Of a stretch of DNA of 64,000 nt, positions 49,187 through 60,069 are shown in pieces. The notes beneath the pieces were generated by a model that worked only from the letters and a program-made list of their open reading frames with translations, searched no databases and was not told the DNA's origin. Source of the stretch: Sapria himalayana (Eukaryota > Streptophyta > Magnoliopsida > Malpighiales > Rafflesiaceae); the NCBI GenBank assembly GCA_029783825.1, contig JAREIK010002415.1, forward strand, positions 436,501-500,500. The letters run 5' to 3'. A program made the translations under genes and the position numbers. The number at the start of each line of letters is the position of its first letter. Within the stretch, counting starts at the first letter, position 1.

Positions 49187-50565
49187 CTGCATGCAAAACA
49201 AGAGGTGACAAATTATGTGTGTAAGTAACCTGAAGGCATCCAATGTCTGACCGACCAGGCCAGGCACGGTCTGAAACTGTCAACCCAACGAGACCCATTG
49301 TGACTCCTAATACAACCATCCATGATCCATCCAATTTTCATCAATTTGAATGCAGTTTTTAAGAATCCCATATCTCTGAGTTGGAGGAGATGACTGGTGA
49401 CCCATGATAACATACCATGAACCCCATATCTCTGAGTTTGATTGACTGGCAATCCCAACCTTGACCCCATCTTCCTCTAGTCTTAACATGTGCCACTCTA
49501 AACTTAAGCATGTTTCTGCATTACGATTAAAATATATTATTTTTCAAGGAAATTTGAGCATCTTACAAACTCATAATATTTACGATTATAATGTAATAGT
49601 TGTAAATTGACAAAGTCTCACACTTAATCACTAATCAAAGTACTTCTCGCTCTGGTATATTAATTGATTTAATTCATTCTGATGTGTAGAATCCTCCATT
49701 ATTACCACAAAAAAAATGGTCCAAATATTATGCATCCTTTGTTGGTGATCACTCTCAATATCATGCATGTAGTGCATGTGATGAAACATCAATTTGATTT
49801 TATAAAACTTGAGTCTACATTTCCTATAATGCATTCCAATCATTCAACAACTTCTAATTGAGAATTGTTTTTTACTTTCAATATAAACCTATGGGTTATA
49901 TCAAGAGCCAATAAGCTGCTTACAACATTAAATAGATGTGAAATCTATGGTCAAGTAAAATTAAAATAAATCAAACTACGAAATAACTATCAGATAGTGA
50001 GTACAATAATATCAAGCCAATAAGCTGCTCCCTCTCTATCTTGCTTCCACGATCACACCTATGATATATCTCTACTAACAACACATCAAATAAATGCATA
50101 ACAAGCCGTACAAAATGAGTGAAGTGAATAGTAATATGTTTCAGCCCTCTAGGCTCGTTTAGTTTCAACCCTATCAGCTGAGAAACTGCCTTGTACATCT
50201 ACGTAGCTGACTAATCACTTAGTGCATAGTTTGATAAGTTCACCAAGACAGTTAATAGGTAAGACCACATTTAATGTCAGACATATCATACGATATTTAT
50301 TAAACATCTTGAGAGAGGACAAAGTGTCATTCTCATAGTCTATATTAATGACATCATCCTTACAAGAGCACCAGAAGAAACTTCAGCGATTGAAATTATT
50401 TTTAGCTAAAGATTCAAAGTCAAAGACCTGGAAAAGCTCTGATACTTCCTAAGCATATAGATTGTCTGATCAAAAATTAAAATATCAATCTCCCAGATAA
50501 AATATATACTAGATCTTCTAAAAAAAATTGGTATGCCTGAATGCAAACCAGTTGAAACTATCATG

Positions 50566-50573
50566 GATACCAC
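50566..50573. repeat. 8-bp target-site duplication GATACCAC
   Basis: GATACCAC here and at 51280-51287 flank the inverted-repeat element. A 9-bp reading (GGATACCAC) is possible because the element's last base is also G. Confidence 0.9.
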
Positions 50574-51279
50574 CTATGTTGCACGTATACGCCTAAGAAC
50601 TGCCGTGTCCGACCCGTGTCGCCGTGTCTTCGTGGACACGGCGACACGGGTCAGATTTGTGTCCGATACGCCATGTGGCATATCAGATACACGTCAGAGA
50701 CATATCCGACGCATTGTTCGGAAATAGTCGTCGTTAATAACAGACGCGTCGTTTACCAACTGACGCATTTTTACGATTCTAACATATCGGAAATATACTA
50801 TATATTAACTATTACTCCTACATCTCCAACAAATTGAGAAGCACACCACCGATAGTGAGTTGCCGACAAGCTGATTGCGAGAAATAGTTGTCAATTATCA
50901 TTGCGTCAAACGGGAAGGGGAGAAGCACACTGCTGAGGCGCCGACAATACCTAAGGTAACCTAATTCTATAAAGGGAAGGGGAGGGTTTTGGAATCTGTA
51001 TCAAGAGGGGGGAGAGTTCGAAAATCAAAACTGTAAAGGGAGGGTGGTGGGGGAGGGTGTTAGAAGCTTTAAATTTTTTTTACATTATTTTAAAATACAG
51101 AATTTTAAATTATTTTAAAATACCTAATATTTATAATTAATAATTTTTATTTTTAATTTTATTTTTTTTATCATGACGTATTCTAGTCGTATCTGTATCC
51201 TAGTTTTTTAGAATTTGCCGTGTCCCCGTATCCTGCCGTGTCGTATCTCCGTGTCCGTATCCGTATCCGTGCAACATAG
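50574..51279. mobile_element. 706-bp non-autonomous inverted-repeat DNA transposon
   Basis: Ends CTATGTTGCACGTATACG and CGTATCCGTGCAACATAG form an 18-bp inverted repeat with one mismatch. Next to the ends are further inverted words built on CCGTGTCC / GGACACGG, including a long palindrome near 50604-50650. The 8-bp duplication and the CTATGTTGC end suggest hAT; similar CTATGTTGCTCGGA-ended elements are common in plants. No transposase is encoded. It was inserted into a Copia fragment, so it is younger than that fragment. Confidence 0.9.
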
Positions 51280-52004
51280 GATACCACGATCAAATTCAGT
51301 ATGCAATTCAGGAGCTCTAGTAGATAAAGATAGATATCAAATATTAGCTGGCATATTCATCTACCTCTTGCACATCAGACCCAAAATCAGTTTCGCTGTC
51401 AGCATAGTTAGTTGGTTCATAAATAACCCAGTTAAAGAATACATGAATGCAGTATACCAAATCTTGAGGTGGCTCAAACTGATACCTGGTCAAATGTTGT
51501 TTTTTGGGAAAACTAATAATAGTTACATGACGATTTTCACTGATACTAATTGGGCAGGCTCACCTGTTGACCGACGATCAACCTCAAAGTATTGCTCATA
51601 AATGTGGGAGAATTTAGTTACTCGAAAGAGGAAAAAACAGATTGTAGTGACAAGAAGCTCAGCTGAAGCTGCATTCAGAGCTTTTGCCTTGAGAATTTGT
51701 GAAGGTAATGGCTGAGCAGAATATATCATAAACTATAGATCCATGTTGAGAAATCTATGCAGATTTTATATGATAATCAGTCTACAATTAGCATGACAAA
51801 GAATCCGGTTCAAAATAATATAGCCAAACGTGTAGAGATAGACTGACATTTCATCAAAGAGAATATCAAAGAGAAGATTGTGAATCTATCTTATATTCCT
51901 ATAAACCAATAGATATCTCACCAAAGTCTTGGTAAGAAAAGGATTTGATCAGTTAGTATCCAAGTTAGGATTGCTTTACATCCACAACCCAGCTTGAGAG
52001 AGAG

Positions 52005-52068
52005 TATAGAACAACTGTAAACAATTGTGATAAATAAATATGAACAACAATAATATTTTTTTTATAAA
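52005..52068 (+). repeat. Possible very short LTR of the Copia fragment
   Basis: Follows the purine tract and is followed by TAGGTATCATTGCT (52069), a worn methionine-tRNA primer site. That would make a 64-bp LTR, comparable with the 89-93 bp LTRs of the Copia at 54877-59739. Only position supports it. Confidence 0.3.
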
Positions 52069-52135
52069 TAGGTATCATTGCTACCCATGTAAAATAACTT
52101 GAAGTGAAATTATTTCTTTTTTATATTTTTTATAA

Positions 52136-52162
52136 CACACACACACACACACATATACATAT

Positions 52163-52216
<54 letters not shown>
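52136..52216. repeat. (AC)n and (AT)n microsatellite
   Basis: AC repeat at 52136-52152, then after a short spacer an uninterrupted AT repeat at 52167-52216. Confidence 0.97.
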
Positions 52217-52220
<4 letters not shown>

Positions 52221-53867
52221 TTAACATTATGTATATAAAAAAAAAAATTTATATAAGTGTAAACCGTAATGCAAATATCATTAAAATCAAATAGAAAAAA
52301 AACATGAAAAAAAATACACATATTTAAAAATATAAATCTAAAATAAAAAAAAAAAACTCCAAAAACATAGACACCAATTCAATATCAACCTTGTCTTGTT
52401 TGAATCACCATTACTTATAGCTAGGTATCATCATAATTGTGTATGTCATCATCTACTTGCAGCTCATTTACTTTATCTTGAATACTCATTTGTAAATCCT
52501 CTAAATCTTTTAAGTATGTCAGAACTTAAATAATATCTTGTCATAGTATTGTCATCCTATCTAAAATTATATTTAAACAAAGAAAGAATAATTCATAATG
52601 CTATGCTAAAGACAAAATGGGTCAATAGATTATATGTTATTTTAGATATCATAAAAAAAATTTATATAATTTTTATCAACTTGATATATCAAAAATTTTT
52701 ATCACTTTGAATTAAAATAAAATAATGATTAGTATCTAAGTAGCTCACAAACTCACATATAATTGAAAAATCTTCTTATCATTTGCCCTTAACATACTAA
52801 ATTGAAAAGTTATTTTCTACAACTATAGTATTGATCTTTATACTCGAAGACTTACTAAAATTATCATATTTTTTTTATAATATTTAAATAGATTATCTAA
52901 TTATTCATAAATCTTACAATATGATTATTATGATTGTTTCAAGCAAGGGCATATGCATTTGATAGTGTTTACACCCTTTCCACCTTAACTCTATTATTTA
53001 TATAACCAATCAAATAATAAAGAAATAAAATAAATGACTAATATCTTAAATACTTTATTTTTTATCTCAATAACAATGATACAAAAATTTGAGAATTCTC
53101 TATATTTATTAAAAAAATTAGTAACATTTTATATAGATCTAAGTATAATATATATGATAAAGATATATACTGACAAATACATATTTATCATATCATAAAA
53201 ATTTCTTAAAAAAAATTTATGCCCAAATCTTATTTTACAATTATTTTTTTAATTTTATTATTAATATAGTTGGATATCATATACGTATAACCAATACATG
53301 AATCCAACATAAAGCATGCATAATTCTAATGATGTCTAACATTCATTTGAATTTTTTTAAAGATCTACTGACTTACATAAAATGTAAAACACTTATAGTT
53401 TACTAAATATCATAATATATTTTAGTATATTTCATATATATTCTAATAAAAAAAATATTTTAAAGCCAACTTATATTATTAAGTTAATATTTCTTTAAGT
53501 AACTATCTCTAATGGTTATTATGAACAAACTTATAGAAATATAATTTTTTGATATATTATCAAATATTATGTTAAATATTTTATTTATATTTTATATTTT
53601 CAAAAACCCTTGATAGATGGCTATGTATGGAAAGACCACATAACAATAAAAAATCTCATGAAATCCTAATTTTATTTTATTTAATAATCACTTAGAATTA
53701 ACAATGTGAATAATAATGTAAACAAATATATTATCAGGATGACTAATCTAAATATTGGATATTAGAAACAACACTTTGCTTTGTATTTCAAAGTCATTAA
53801 TTTTCTTTTTTATAACTTTTTATTGTCATTTTTGATCAACTTAGGGATAAGACGATAAGAAAACTAG

Positions 53868-53876
<9 letters not shown>

Positions 53877-53900
<24 letters not shown>
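53877..53900. repeat. (TG)12 microsatellite
   Basis: Twelve TG units within the decayed hAT element. Confidence 0.95.
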
Positions 53901-54876
53901 CATAAAATGAAAGTAAAAAATCTTCGAAAAATCTAAAAAAAAAAACTTATTTTAGTAATGAACACAATCATATTTTTCCTTATAAACTCATGATAATAAA
54001 TAAAATAAGTCAATAAATCTGAAATTAATTTATATTCTAAGACTATTGTTCAAACTCAATTAGATTTGCATATGATCTAAATTTTAATACATCATATTTT
54101 TTGGTACATTATTCAATGTCTTCCAAGATGCCAAATATCAGAAATACTTATATATATATATATAAAATATACATTGTATTGAATATTTTTTGACACCTCT
54201 ATAATTTTTATTTTTAATTAACTTAAAGTATATTGACACTACAAATATCATTCTATTTTTTATATTTTTTAGGTTTAGGAACGAAGGCTAACCAATGACT
54301 ACAAGATAACAAAGTCTGAGACTTGTTGATTGGATTATGATTATCTATGTCTAGGTCTACATCATATTTAAAGAATTTTAAGTATGAGAAAATCATATTT
54401 TATTTATATTATACTTATACTAGATAATAATATATCAAAAAAAATATGTGTACCCTCGACTCGCATGTGTGTCAAGTCCATGATCATCAATCAAAATATT
54501 GATACACCAATATTAATTTATTCATGATCATGAACATGATTTATTATTTATATAATATAATAATATAAATAAAAAGATTGTTTAAGCATTTAAGCTTGGG
54601 CTTACTTTGTAATATTTTAAGAGAAACAAAGAGAAAGAATTAAAGTTTCAATTTATAAAATTATAAATATATATATACTATTTATATAAAAAATGTAATA
54701 TAAAAAAATAATTTTTTTAATTTTTTTAATTTTTTTAATTTTTTTTCATATTTTTTTGGACATAGCCATTGGAAGAAATCCAACAACTTACAACCTTAGT
54801 TAAAAAAATTATATTTTTTTATTCGAATTTATCACAGAATAATGACAACTCGTTCTTCTATCAAAAAGGTAGTTAT

Positions 54877-54880
54877 TGAC

Positions 54881-54911
<31 letters not shown>

Positions 54912-54969
54912 AAACCTTGAGTATTTTCACTTGTTGCTGGCTTGTAGCTCTTTTCCCTTATATATTCCA
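54877..54969 (-). repeat. 3' LTR (93 bp) of the short-LTR Copia
   Basis: Includes a GA/CT microsatellite (54881-54910) and the TATA-like TATATAAG on the element strand. Confidence 0.9.
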
Positions 54970-55019
54970 CACTCCCCCTCAAGCTGGAGCATATACGTCA
55001 TATGCACCAAGCTTGTTAC

Positions 55020-58000
55020 AAATGTATTTAATCCTAGGATGACTGAAAGATTTAGTGAAGATATCTGCTAGTTAATCATCTGAATTAACAAAACTTGTAG
55101 CAAAATACCATGATGCGATCTTCTCTCTAATGAAGTGACAATCAACTTCAATATGTTTGGTCCTTTCATGAAAGACTGGATTAGATGCAATATGTTATGC
55201 GGCCTAATTATCACAGATGAGTTTCATCTCTTCATCCTTTCCAAATCTCAACTCTCGAAGAATATGTTTAAACCATGAGTTCACATGTTACCAAAGCCAT
55301 TGCTCGATACTCGGCTTCAGCGCTAGATCTCGCTACTACATCTTGTTTCTTACTTTTCCAAGATATTAGATTACCTCCAATAAAAATACAGTACCCTGAA
55401 GTGGAACGTCTATCTGTGGGTGAGCCAGCCCAATCTGCATCTGTGTAACCAACAACCTGAGTATGACCTCTGTTCTCGTACAAATTACATTGGCATGATG
55501 TACTTTTGATATATCGAAGAATGCAGATTACGACATCCCAATGGCTATCACATGGTGACTGTAGGAATTGACTAACAACACACAGGAAAAGAAATGTCTG
55601 GACGAGTAATGGTGAGATAGTTCAATTTACCTACGAGTCGTCGATATCTCTCTGGGTCTCCTAAAGGCTCCCCATGTCCTGGTACATGTTTGACATTTGG
55701 ATCCATCGGTGTGTCTACAGGTTTACAATCTAACATACCGGTGTCTTCCAGGATGTCTAAAGCATACTACCTTTAGGAAAGGACCACACCGGAACTGGAT
55801 TGAGCTATCGCAATTCCCAATAAATACTTGAGTTTCCCCAAATCTTTGGTCTGAAAGTGGGTAAGAAGATGTTGCTTTAGTTTCTGAATATCATCCTGAT
55901 CACTGCCTGTAATGACAATATCATCCACATAAACAACCAGATAAATACACTGCCCCAATGAGTTATGATGATTTAAAACTGAATGGTCTGCTGTACTGCG
56001 AAGCATGCCAAACTTTTGAACAACAGAACTAAAACGACCAAACCATGCTCGATGAGATTGTTTCGAGCCATATAGAGAACAACGTAACTTGCACACTAAA
56101 CCAGACTCCCCCTGAGCAACAAAACCAGGAGGTTGCTCCATATAAACTTCCTCGGCAAGATCAACATGAAGGAAGATATTTTTAATATCCAACTGATAAA
56201 GAGGCCAAGAACACATAGCAGTCATGGAGAGAAGCAGACTAACAGAAGCAATCTTAGCAACAAGCGAGAATATGTTAGCATAATCAGAACCATAAATCTG
56301 TGTATAGACTTTAGCAACTAAGCGGGCCTTAAGGCGATTAGCCTGACCATCAGGACCAACCTTAATTGCATAGACCCAATAACAACCAACTGTAGATTTA
56401 CCAGAGGATAAAACAACAAGATCCCAAGTATCATTAGAGTGTAGAGCAGCCATTTCATCCACCATTGCCTGTTGCCAGCCTGGATGGGAAAGAGCTTCAT
56501 GGGTGCTCTTTGGAAGAGAAACAGAGGATATAGCAGAGACAAAAGCAGAATAGGGTGAAGATAATCGATGATAACTCAAAAAATTATAAATAGGATAAGG
56601 ATTACGAGTAAAGCGATTACCTTTCCGAATAGAAATGGGTAAGTCACCAAGATAGGGTGGAGCCGGGGCAGGAGAAGCCCAAGGGATAAGAAGTGAGTCA
56701 GCAGGTGCCTCAGCAAACGACAAATGAGCATCGACACGAGGGCGACGATGATAAACCTGAAGTGGTCGAGGAGGCACAACATCAGGTGAAGAGACAATGA
56801 GAATGGACAAGACTGCAGAAACAAGAAGAGACTCAGAAGTGGTGGAAAAGAATGGTGAGTCCTCAAAGAAAGTAACATCAGCGGAGATAAAGTAGCGATG
56901 AGTCTCAAGAGAATAACAACGATAACCCTTCTGAAGTCTGGAATATCCCAAGAAGAGACACCTTATGGCTTTGGCTGAAAGCTTGTCTTGTCCAGGAGTG
57001 AGAATATGAACAAAGCAAGTACACCCAAAGACACGAGGAGGATGAAAATAAAGTGGTTGGTCAGAGAAGAAAAGGGAATGAGGAATCTGATCATATAAAA
57101 CAGAAGAGAGCATACGATTAATCAAATAACAAGTGGTAAGAATAGCGTCCCCCCAAAAATGAAGAGGAACATTACTATGGAGGAGGATAGTACGAGCTGT
57201 CTCAACAAGATGTCGATTCTTACGCTCAGCTACCCCATTTTATTGAGGAGTATGAGCACAAGAAGACTGATGAAGAATCTCATGATGAGACATAAATGAA
57301 AAATATTACCCGGCATTGTTACTACGTAACACACGAATAGAAATATTGAATTGGGTCTGAATTTAAGCATAAAATTTTTGAAAAATAGAAAATAACTCAG
57401 CTCGATTTTTCATTAAAAATAATCAAGTACATCGAGAATAGTCATCAATAAAAGTGACAAAATACTGAAATCCTAAAGTAGACGCAGTCCGACAAGGACC
57501 CCATCAGTGTGGATAAGCTCAAAAAGAGACTTTGCCTGATTATCCAAACGCTTTGGGAACAAGACACGAGTATGTTTCTCAAGTTGACATGACTCACACG
57601 AAAGCGATGACAAAGTGGAAAAACGAGAGACCATCTTCTGAAACTTGGAGAGACTAGGGTGGCCCAAATGACTGTGAATGAGGAGAGGAGCATCAGTGGA
57701 AATGCAAACTACAGGAGATGAATCCGAGGTGAGGTGATAGAGGCCTTGAGACTCACGTACTATGCCAATCGTCTTCCCCGTACTCCGGTCCTGCAAGATC
57801 ACAAATTTATCAAAAAAGGTAATAAAGCAATTAATAGTACGAGTGATTTTGCTGATGGAAATAAGATTAAAAGGACATTTAGGAGTATAAAGGACAGAAG
57901 TGAGAGGTAGAGAATGTAGAGGAAGGGCCAAACCAATACATTTAGCCACAGTTTGAGAACCATTAGCTAAGGTAATAGTAGGTAAAGCAGAGGTAGTAGA

Positions 58001-58985
58001 AATAGAGGAGAAAAGCCTTATTACCATATATGTGATCAGAAGCTCCAGAATCTAGAATCCAGGGTCCAAGAGAAGATGTGTGGGTAAGGCAGGCAGAGGT
58101 ATTACCAGGCTGGGCAACAGAGGCAACAAAAGCCTGATATGTCTGAGATGCGGAGGAGCTCGGAGGCTGAGGCAGCTGAGAATCAGATGACTGGACCATA
58201 TGGGCAGTGCGAGGAGGCCGTCCATGTAACTGATAGCAACGATCACGAGTGTGGCCAAGTTTATTGCAATGAGGACGTTGGCCCCTACTTCGATTACCTC
58301 TACGGCCTCCTTGAGTGGTAGTGTGAGAAACTAACACAGAAGAATCTGAAGTGCTATCAAATGGCAAAGTCTGAGTGGACGAGATACGAAGGAGGCGAGC
58401 AAATACATCATCAAAGGACAGAACTGATGAACTGCCAAGAATCTGATCGTGGGCAGGCTCAAGATCCGGACGGAGGCCAATAAGAGTAAGGATCATGAAG
58501 AACTTATCAAACTGTGTTTGTTGAGCCCCAACATCAGAAGTAAGAGGCATCACAGTCAAGAACTCTTCCTTAAGAGAAGCAATCTAGCCAATATAAGTAG
58601 ATAGATCCAAATCCTGTTGGCTGAGATGGACAATAGCAGAAGCCACCTTATAAAGATGCTGGATATCATTCGTGTATAATCCTTTAGCTTGAGTCCAAAA
58701 TTTAAAACAAGTTTTGTAGGCCCGAAGATGAAGAAGAATCTTAGGATCAACTTATTGCCACAGTATACTACATAACTGGGCATCTATCTTCCTCCACTGT
58801 ACGCGGTCAACCTCAGGGATATCTGTCTCATGTGTAACCAGGTGATCCTTATATCCTTGACTCATAAACCATAGTTCAACAGAAGCTGACCAGGAAAGAT
58901 AATTGTCACCACCAACCAATTTCTCCGAAGTAATCATAGGAGATCCAGATATAATAGAGGAAAAAATGGAAGTTTTAGCAGTCAT
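55020..58985 (-). pseudogene. Copia gag-pol with stops, frameshifts and lost key residues
   Basis: Gag starts at ATG 58985 (MTAKTSIFSS) and contains LVGGDNYLSWSASVELW; an early stop is at 58752. The zinc knuckle near 58260 reads RPHCNKLGHTRDRC: the first Cys has become Arg (CGT). The protease motif is WILDSGASDHIY (about 58030-58070), followed by a frameshift. In the integrase the first Asp region HTD is followed by a small deletion near 57503; LRSNNAG (about 57325) has Asn in place of the second catalytic Asp; NGVAERKNR keeps Glu. A long open stretch 55773-57125 covers the integrase C-terminus to RT, with KARLVAKVYTQ, YQLDIKNIFLH and an intact YVDDIVITG. RNase H (55268-55483) has GYTDADWAGSPTDRRSTSGY and RSSAEAEYRA. 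It cannot make all proteins. Confidence 0.92.
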
Positions 58986-59650
58986 ATATATCTACTTCAG
59001 ATTGAAAAGAGCCCTAGTATAGCTCCAGATTGTGGCGTGGCAGCACCCGAAAGGTTGAAGAGGCAAGGAACAGGATTTCTGAACTGAAGCATGGATATGG
59101 TAGATGACAATCTGTTGCTGATGAGAAGGCCTTGCAGATTACGGAGGCTATTGGTCAGGAATTAAATCTCCCTGTGATAAATCTGCCAGAAACATTACGA
59201 CCTGGATACCCAATAGTTGGTGGTGATGGCAGCACTGATTTTGCAAGAGGTGGCTGTTCCGAGCGATGGAGACGATCCCGTGCGTGAAGAAGAAGGCGGG
59301 AGCTGAGGTGGATCGATGGGTCGGAAAGCTTTGGGAGAGAAAGCTTCAGAAAATTCTTCACTGATGGTGAAGAATTTCCTGGCCACCTTGGAACCCGTGA
59401 CCAGCGACGATGAACGAGAATATTGGACGCTGTTACGTTGTAATCAAGAGAAACGCTGAGAAAACAAGAGCAGCCATGGTCGTGGAAGGGGCTGGAAATT
59501 TAGGGGTCGGGGCAAGCATCACAGGAGCACCGACAATGATTCTGGTCGCCCGAATTTGATGCAGAAAGGAAGAAGAAAGCAGAGGAACATGTGAGATCTA
59601 AAGCTTCAGCAGGTTCACCACGCTTCCGTAACGTCCCTCCGATACCATAT
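58986..59650 (-). other. Copia 5' leader carrying non-retroviral, coding-like sequence
   Basis: About 665 bp between gag and the 5' LTR. On the + strand (antisense to the element) 59042-59262 reads as one frame with a single TGA: STRKVEEARNRISELKHGYG, then QSVADEKALQITEAIGQ, then LNLPVINLPETLRPGYPIV. This looks like a captured piece of a host protein, not a Copia protein; I do not recognise it. On the - strand 59195-59386 opens MARKFFTISEEFSEAFSP, also protein-like. Both could be fragments picked up by the element. Confidence 0.55.
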
Positions 59651-59739
59651 TGACAAAGAGAGAGAGAGAGAGAGAGAGAGAAAACCTTGAGTATTTTCAC
59701 TTCTTGCTGGCTTGTAGCTCTTTTCCCTTATATATTCCA
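59651..59739 (-). repeat. 5' LTR (89 bp) of the short-LTR Copia
   Basis: Nearly identical to 54877-54969: one G/C difference plus a length change in the CT repeat. Confidence 0.9.
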
Positions 59740-60061
59740 TAGTAGTCATTGTAGAATGACTACAGATTTTAAATGGTGCACGTGCTTTCACACATCCCCG
59801 TGAATAAATTTCATTATTAAAAACGCACATGAATGCACGTGCCATTTTATTTAGAGTGTAAGCACAACAAGCATGTGTCACACACACACCATGCATGTTT
59901 GTGTTGGTTGTGCCGAGGGCAAGTGGGTATTGCATGGCATAGCACGAGGCTCATGTTGCACAAGCTCGACATGACATGAGGCAAGCCTAGACATGACTCT
60001 TGACTACGTCGTGTCATGCCTTGGGCTGGCCTCAAGCCACCCAAATCAATTGACACCTCTA

Positions 60062-60069
60062 GTTGTGAG
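60062..60069. repeat. Octamer GTTGTGAG between two hAT elements
   Basis: Lies between the right end of the decayed hAT (CTCTA, 60061) and the left end of the next hAT (TAGAGGCATCAAC, 60070). Its partner beyond the second element is ATTATGAA (62471-62478), differing by three G-to-A changes. Confidence 0.65.

Larger units (their letters stand above)
50228..52004 (+). pseudogene. Ty1/Copia 3' fragment (RT C-terminus to RNase H), interrupted
   Basis: From about 50228: FIKHLERGQSVIL, then LIVYINDIILT (the YVDD site changed to YIND) near 50326-50360; after the insertion at 50574-51279: ALVDKDRYQILAG, RPKISFAVSIVSWF (51330-51420) and FTDTNWAGSPVDRRSTS (51535-51590), then TRSSAEAAFRAFA. It ends YIHNPA followed by a stop and a purine tract (AGCTTGAGAGAGAG, 51991-52004). 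There are several stops. The 5' half of the element is absent. Confidence 0.85.
54877..59739 (-). mobile_element. Ty1/Copia retrotransposon with very short LTRs
   Basis: Element of 4,863 bp on the - strand: 5' LTR 59651-59739 (89 bp), 3' LTR 54877-54969 (93 bp). On the element strand each LTR starts TGGAATATATAAGGG and ends in a CT repeat plus TGTCA. A primer site TGGTATCGGAGGGACG follows the 5' LTR, separated by AA. The polypurine tract TTGAGGGGGAGTG precedes the 3' LTR. Outside the CT repeat I see only one difference between the LTRs. No perfect 5-bp target duplication (GTTAT left, TAGTA right). It sits inside the decayed hAT in the PEX1 intron. Confidence 0.92.
52350..60061 (-). mobile_element. 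Decayed hAT element split by a Copia insertion
   Basis: Left part 52350-54876 and right part 59740-60061 form one worn element of the family at 2210-5828. The run at 52420-52470 (ATCATCATAATTGTGTATGTCATCATC) parallels the acidic C-terminal tail of that transposase. 52715-52760 parallels its SRYLDTDY region, and 53285-53370 parallels its CVGYEHVISDYV to KKFQSDV region. The right end TTGACACCTCTA is at 60050-60061. The transposase frame is lost. The left border is not defined. Confidence 0.75.

Noticed and set aside
56318..56908. Open frames of 74 and 110 codons on the - strand
   Set aside because: They are alternate frames of the Copia integrase-RT region.
54872..59744. Perfect 5-bp target duplication for the short-LTR Copia
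   Set aside because: Flanks are GTTAT and TAGTA; they do not match, though TAGT occurs on both sides. Not claimed.
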